This document shows positions 6,731 through 9,965 of a stretch of 9,965 bases of DNA, in pieces. The translations under genes were made by a program, and so were the position numbers. This DNA comes from an uncultured Sphingobacteriaceae bacterium. Lineage in GTDB: Bacteria; Bacteroidota; Bacteroidia; Sphingobacteriales; Sphingobacteriaceae. A model generated the notes under the pieces. It saw nothing but the letters and a program-made list of their open reading frames with translations. It was not told the origin of the DNA and made no database searches. Each line of letters begins with the position of its first letter. Within the stretch, counting starts at the first letter, position 1. Where the stretch lies: contig CALNCF010000045.1 of the NCBI GenBank assembly GCA_937875035.1, positions 1-9,965 on the forward strand, read 5' to 3'.

Positions 6731-6738
6731 TACTTTTG
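6731..6738 (+). promoter_or_regulatory. -7 promoter box of the second exported-protein gene
   Basis: TACTTTTG begins 28 bp after the start of the last TTAAC box and extends to TACTTTTGATC, identical to the first promoter over 11 bp. Expected transcription start is about 6743-6746. This excludes a coding start at the ATG at 6712 and leaves the ATGs at 6760 or 6784. Confidence 0.72.
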
Positions 6739-6783
6739 ATCATATTAAAACAAGGCAATATGTTTCACTTAAAAAATACAGAT

Positions 6784-7317
6784 ATGAAAACGTTCCGTTT
6801 AAGACCGGTAGCCCTGCTGTTATTCGGGCTGGTCGTGATCAGTACTTCCAAAGGAAATAAAGCGCAGGCTCAGCCTGCAAAGATGTATGTGCAGCAGGCC
6901 GCGGTCGGACAAGCCCCTGTTGCAGCTTATACAGTTGGCCGGGTTCCGGCGGTATCTGCCCTGCCACTCCGGATGAGTGTTTCACCGGGTGTATATACCG
7001 CATGGGTCACAGAGAATAAGCTGGCCAAAGCTTCACAAAAAAACAGGTCGAAAGAAGGCTTCCGCCTGAAGGTGTATCCGAACCCTGCGCGTGAGCAGTT
7101 CAACATTGCATTCGTGCTTGACGAATCTGCTGACGTGGATATCCGTGTGCTCGATATGATGGGTAATGTATGGCAATCGTATTCCGGCAATGGCGTTTCG
7201 GGTGGTGTATATCACCAGGAAATAGACCTGGGCGATGCTCCCGATGGCGTGTACTTTGTACAGCTGCGGCAGAATGATGAGGTGCGTATCCACCGTCTGG
7301 TCAAGGGAACGAACTGA
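6784..7317 (+). CDS. Small exported protein, little more than a T9SS sorting domain
   Basis: This 177-residue predicted secreted protein is a paralogue of the gene just upstream. The signal peptide MKTFRLRPVALLLFGLVVIS...KAQAQ (1-30) resembles that of its neighbour in length and ending. Residues 31-90 are a low-complexity Ala/Val/Gln/Pro linker with no recognisable fold. Residues 93-177 form a type A T9SS sorting domain: FRLKVYPNPAREQFNI, VLDMMGNVW, then PDGVYFVQL and a C-terminal HRLVKG. It lacks the FDFD patch and proline tract of the first protein. I chose the ATG at 6784 because the context gatATGAAAA matches its paralogue. An in-frame ATG at 6760 (adding MFHLKNTD) also lies downstream of the promoter and cannot be excluded. 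With almost no cargo domain its role is unclear; it could be a structural or signalling peptide of the envelope. Confidence 0.82.
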   Translation: MKTFRLRPVALLLFGLVVISTSKGNKAQAQPAKMYVQQAAVGQAPVAAYTVGRVPAVSALPLRMSVSPGVYTAWVTENKLAKASQKNRSKEGFRLKVYPNPAREQFNIAFVLDESADVDIRVLDMMGNVWQSYSGNGVSGGVYHQEIDLGDAPDGVYFVQLRQNDEVRIHRLVKGTN

Positions 7318-7330
7318 GATAAGCAGTAAC

Positions 7331-7363
7331 AAAAAAAGCCCGGCATAACGCCGGGCTTTTTTT
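7331..7363. terminator. Strong bidirectional terminator between convergent genes
   Basis: GCCCGGC (7338-7344) and GCCGGGC (7350-7356) form a perfect 7-bp GC stem with an ATAAC loop. A7 (7331-7337) and T7 (7357-7363) flank it, so it can stop transcription from both the exported-protein gene and the metalloprotease gene. A second small inverted repeat, GAATG-AAAA-CATTC (7366-7379), lies between it and the metalloprotease stop. Confidence 0.93.
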
Positions 7364-7384
7364 ATGAATGAAAACATTCCTTGA

Positions 7385-9964
7385 TTATTTATCGAATGCT
7401 TTGTTGATCGCGAATACGATGTGCTCGCGGTGAGCTTTCGTGTCGGTGCTTCCTGCGGCAGCCGCCATCATCGTCTTGATCTGCTTCAGGTTGTACAGTG
7501 CCGCCGACTGCGCACGGTAATCGTAATTCTCTCCTTTAGAAATATTGATGAGTTGTCTGACGTATTCCTGCTGTAGGTTCTGGCGGATGGTGTTCACATT
7601 CCCGGCGAGGTCCGCCTTGAAAATGCCGTCGGTCATCTCCTTCATCATATCGGTCACGGTATAAGTGTTGCCGTAAAGCTGGGCGTCGGTCATACGTTTC
7701 AGCACATTCGGGTGCAGCACATGCGCGAGCACGCCTTTCTGGATCGCCAGGATCCGCTCATGGATCTTCGGGTCTTCGTTTCCGCCATTAAAGCCACGAC
7801 GCTGGATCTGCAAATAAGCATACAGGTCTGCCGGAACATCAAATGCATTCGGTGCGAATACATAATCTGACAAGGCCTTCATCGCACGCTTCTGGTCGGC
7901 AGCGCTTACCGGTGTGATCGGCTTCGAGGCGCTTTTCTGCTCCGGGAAGCTTCGGTCTACATACACCCCGCCGATGTAACGGGAAATAACCCCGGCCGCT
8001 GTGTTGTATTCCCCGGTGATCATCAGGTATGCATTGCGCATCTCATGATATGATTGCCCGTCTTTCACGTATTTAGCCTTTGCCTTGCTCATCAACGTGT
8101 TTGCCAGCTTCATCCGGTCGATCGAGTAGCCGATCGCGTCGCTGGTGAGGTCGTTCACATTCACACGCGGGTCGATTGCCTTACCAGGCGTACGCATGTC
8201 ATCGGCATCGTTACCGAAGGTCAGCGCTGGTTCGTTGGAACGTGAAACTAATTTCTTTACACGCGCTGCTTCTGCATTGGCGTCATCAAGCGATGGGGTA
8301 TAGCCGAACTCGATCGCCCACAGGTCGTAAGGTCCGGGTTTGGTCGTAAAGTATTGTCCCTGCTTAGTCTTGTCGAGCGCGATGTTCGCTGCCGGGTAAT
8401 CCATTACCGAACCGGTCAGGCCGATCTGCGAAGTCTTGGCTTTATCGTTGATCTCTGCCAGCGACCATAATTGAGAAGCCTTCATGTTGTGATTCAATCC
8501 AAAGGTATGACCCACTTCATGCAGCACGAGGTAGTATAAGGATTCTTTGATGTATTCTTTCTTTTCGATGTCCGATGCGTCGAAGGCGTTCAATGCGGCC
8601 TGTCCGAATTGCGAAGCCTGTAAAAAGTAATTCGCCATGTCGCAATGGTTGTGTGTTTCCGCGTAGGCATTGAGCTCTTCGGTGTTATACAGGTTCAGGG
8701 CTGCCGCGTCGAACAGCTTTTCCTGCTTCAGACGGTTGGTAAAGAAAATGTATTCCAGCATAATGTCGGCGCCGATGATCTGCCCGGTGCGCGGGTTTAC
8801 AAAGCTTGGTCCGTAACCGCCGAAAGGAGGGTTCGGAGAGGAGGTCCATCTTAATACATTGTAACGGATATCGCCTGCATCCCAGGTTGCGGTATCCGGC
8901 TGAACTTCGCAACGGATCGCGTTCTTAAAGCCCGCCTTTTCGAAGGCTTCGTTCCAGGCCAGCACAGCGCTCTTAATAGTTTCGCGGAACTCCACAGGGG
9001 TTGTATTCTCGATCCACCAGGTGATCGGCTCCACAGGCTCGGAAAGCGCTGCGTTCTTATCTTTCTTTTCCAGGTGCCAGCGGTTGATCACATCGCGGTA
9101 AGGTGTCGGGCTTACCGAGGTCATGTCTTCGATCTGCTGCATGAAGTACCCGATACGCGGATCATCGTAACGCGGAACAAATGTATTCTGCGGCATCTCG
9201 ATCAGGGTATGCTGGATCTTAATGGTCACCGAGCGCGCATCCGTTACGTCAGCGCCGCCACGTACGACCGGAGAAGGATTGTCGTACACATATTCTACCA
9301 CTACATCCGTGTTCTTCGGGTAGTTGCGGATGGAAGCGTACTTGGTCTTATCCTTACTCAGGTTGCCCAAGGAAAAAGCAGTTCCCGGCTTAGCCATCGG
9401 GTTCGGAGTAGGCTTGATCTGCGAAAGATTTTCACCCAGGAATAATTCATCTGCCTTGATCAGGTAGCTGTCGCCTTCTTCTGCCACGATCTTCAGGGAA
9501 GCCAGGATCGGCTTGTTGATGTTCGCGTTCGATGAACGGCTGATCGCATTGTTAGGATCGAAATAATAGCTGGTATTCTCTTCCGTAAATTCAATCCGGT
9601 CGAAATACTTGCGGATGGAGAAGATCTCGTTGTCGCGGAAAGCTCCTTTGAATGCACCGGCCGCCACCACGCCGTTCTCGGCATAGTTGAAATAGATGTA
9701 TTCTTTGTCGAGCTGGCTTTTGCTGATCTTCATGTACGAAGTTCCTGTAACGGTATCCTGGTACATGGTGAAAAGGCCATCCATGGTTTTGCAGGATTTA
9801 ACCGTTTCCTTAATGCTTTTCTTAGCATCTTTTTTAGGTGCTTCAGCAGCAGGTGCGGGGGTATCACCTTTTTTCTTTTTCTTTTTATCGGCGTAGGCCG
9901 GGCCGGATAATACCGAACAGCCTATGATCACCGATAAAGCAAGGGTGCTGTATCTTTTAATCAT
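7385..9964 (-). CDS. Large exported zinc metalloprotease (metzincin-like, DUF5117/DUF4953 type)
   Basis: This 859-residue predicted zinc-dependent protease acts in the periplasm or at the cell surface. HEVGHTFGLNHN (482-493) is the metzincin HExxHxxGxxH motif, with E483 catalytic and H482, H486 and H492 as zinc ligands. SVMDYP (519-524) is the Met-turn. The N-terminal half (about 55-300), with YMKISKSQLDKEYIYFNY and repeated beta segments, fits the DUF5118/DUF5117 regions that precede the catalytic domain in this Bacteroidota family. The helical C-terminal part (about 600-859) completes the usual length. The signal peptide at 1-26 ends in AYA, after which comes a Lys-rich DKKKKKKG and Ala/Pro linker. 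IIGC at 13-16 could alternatively act as a lipobox. The ATG at 9964 leaves one base of the window, so the gene is complete but its promoter is outside. The physiological substrate is unknown. Confidence 0.92.
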   Translation of the reverse strand: MIKRYSTLALSVIIGCSVLSGPAYADKKKKKKGDTPAPAAEAPKKDAKKSIKETVKSCKTMDGLFTMYQDTVTGTSYMKISKSQLDKEYIYFNYAENGVVAAGAFKGAFRDNEIFSIRKYFDRIEFTEENTSYYFDPNNAISRSSNANINKPILASLKIVAEEGDSYLIKADELFLGENLSQIKPTPNPMAKPGTAFSLGNLSKDKTKYASIRNYPKNTDVVVEYVYDNPSPVVRGGADVTDARSVTIKIQHTLIEMPQNTFVPRYDDPRIGYFMQQIEDMTSVSPTPYRDVINRWHLEKKDKNAALSEPVEPITWWIENTTPVEFRETIKSAVLAWNEAFEKAGFKNAIRCEVQPDTATWDAGDIRYNVLRWTSSPNPPFGGYGPSFVNPRTGQIIGADIMLEYIFFTNRLKQEKLFDAAALNLYNTEELNAYAETHNHCDMANYFLQASQFGQAALNAFDASDIEKKEYIKESLYYLVLHEVGHTFGLNHNMKASQLWSLAEINDKAKTSQIGLTGSVMDYPAANIALDKTKQGQYFTTKPGPYDLWAIEFGYTPSLDDANAEAARVKKLVSRSNEPALTFGNDADDMRTPGKAIDPRVNVNDLTSDAIGYSIDRMKLANTLMSKAKAKYVKDGQSYHEMRNAYLMITGEYNTAAGVISRYIGGVYVDRSFPEQKSASKPITPVSAADQKRAMKALSDYVFAPNAFDVPADLYAYLQIQRRGFNGGNEDPKIHERILAIQKGVLAHVLHPNVLKRMTDAQLYGNTYTVTDMMKEMTDGIFKADLAGNVNTIRQNLQQEYVRQLINISKGENYDYRAQSAALYNLKQIKTMMAAAAGSTDTKAHREHIVFAINKAFDK

Positions 9965-9965
9965 C

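Noticed and set aside
6712..6783. Upstream ATG giving 24 extra residues on the second exported protein
   Set aside because: The TACTTTTG promoter at 6731 lies inside this extension and the signal peptide begins at 6784.

Overview
The window looks like a chromosomal segment of a Bacteroidota bacterium, most likely from the Chitinophagaceae or close relatives. Signs of this are TAnnTTTG-type -7 promoter boxes, two proteins ending in type IX secretion (T9SS type A) sorting domains, A-rich translation starts without Shine-Dalgarno boxes, a Bacteroidota-style sensor kinase with the FYRxPTGN...GFGLGL signature, and a large zinc metalloprotease of a family common in this phylum. Base composition is moderate, and I see no tRNA, rRNA, CRISPR array or insertion sequence.

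Layout. 181-801 (+) is a rhomboid intramembrane protease. 839-1786 (-) is an unrecognised 315-residue protein whose N-terminus resembles a worn-down HNH zinc module. 1872-2882 (+) is a dipeptide (L-Ala-D/L-Glu type) epimerase of the enolase superfamily. 2898-5481 (-) is a two-component operon, with the sensor kinase first and an OmpR-type response regulator second, joined by an ATGA overlap. 5660-6592 (+) and 6784-7317 (+) are two small paralogous exported proteins with T9SS sorting domains, each followed by an intrinsic terminator. 7385-9964 (-) is a complete metzincin-like metalloprotease.

The most interesting unit is 3590-7363. The two exported-protein genes have the same promoter design: four TTAAC boxes starting 10, 10 and 11 bp apart, the last one starting exactly 28 bp upstream of an identical TACTTTTGATC element. 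The first array lies in the divergent gap between the sensor-kinase operon and the first target gene, and the kinase operon has its own TACTTTTG box facing the other way. This geometry suits an OmpR-family regulator, so I infer a small self-contained regulon: kinase plus regulator controlling themselves and two secreted proteins. The kinase's periplasmic part and the first secreted protein also share an FDFD patch and a PPxPPAPP proline tract.

The kinase reading frame is broken just before the G2 (GFGLGL) ATP-binding box by two diverged copies of the nonapeptide FYR[V/I]PTGNI, offset by 29 bp. The copies differ almost only at third codon positions, so this is not a simple recent slip. It points to recombination between related kinases, to an assembly join of two haplotypes, or less likely to recoding.
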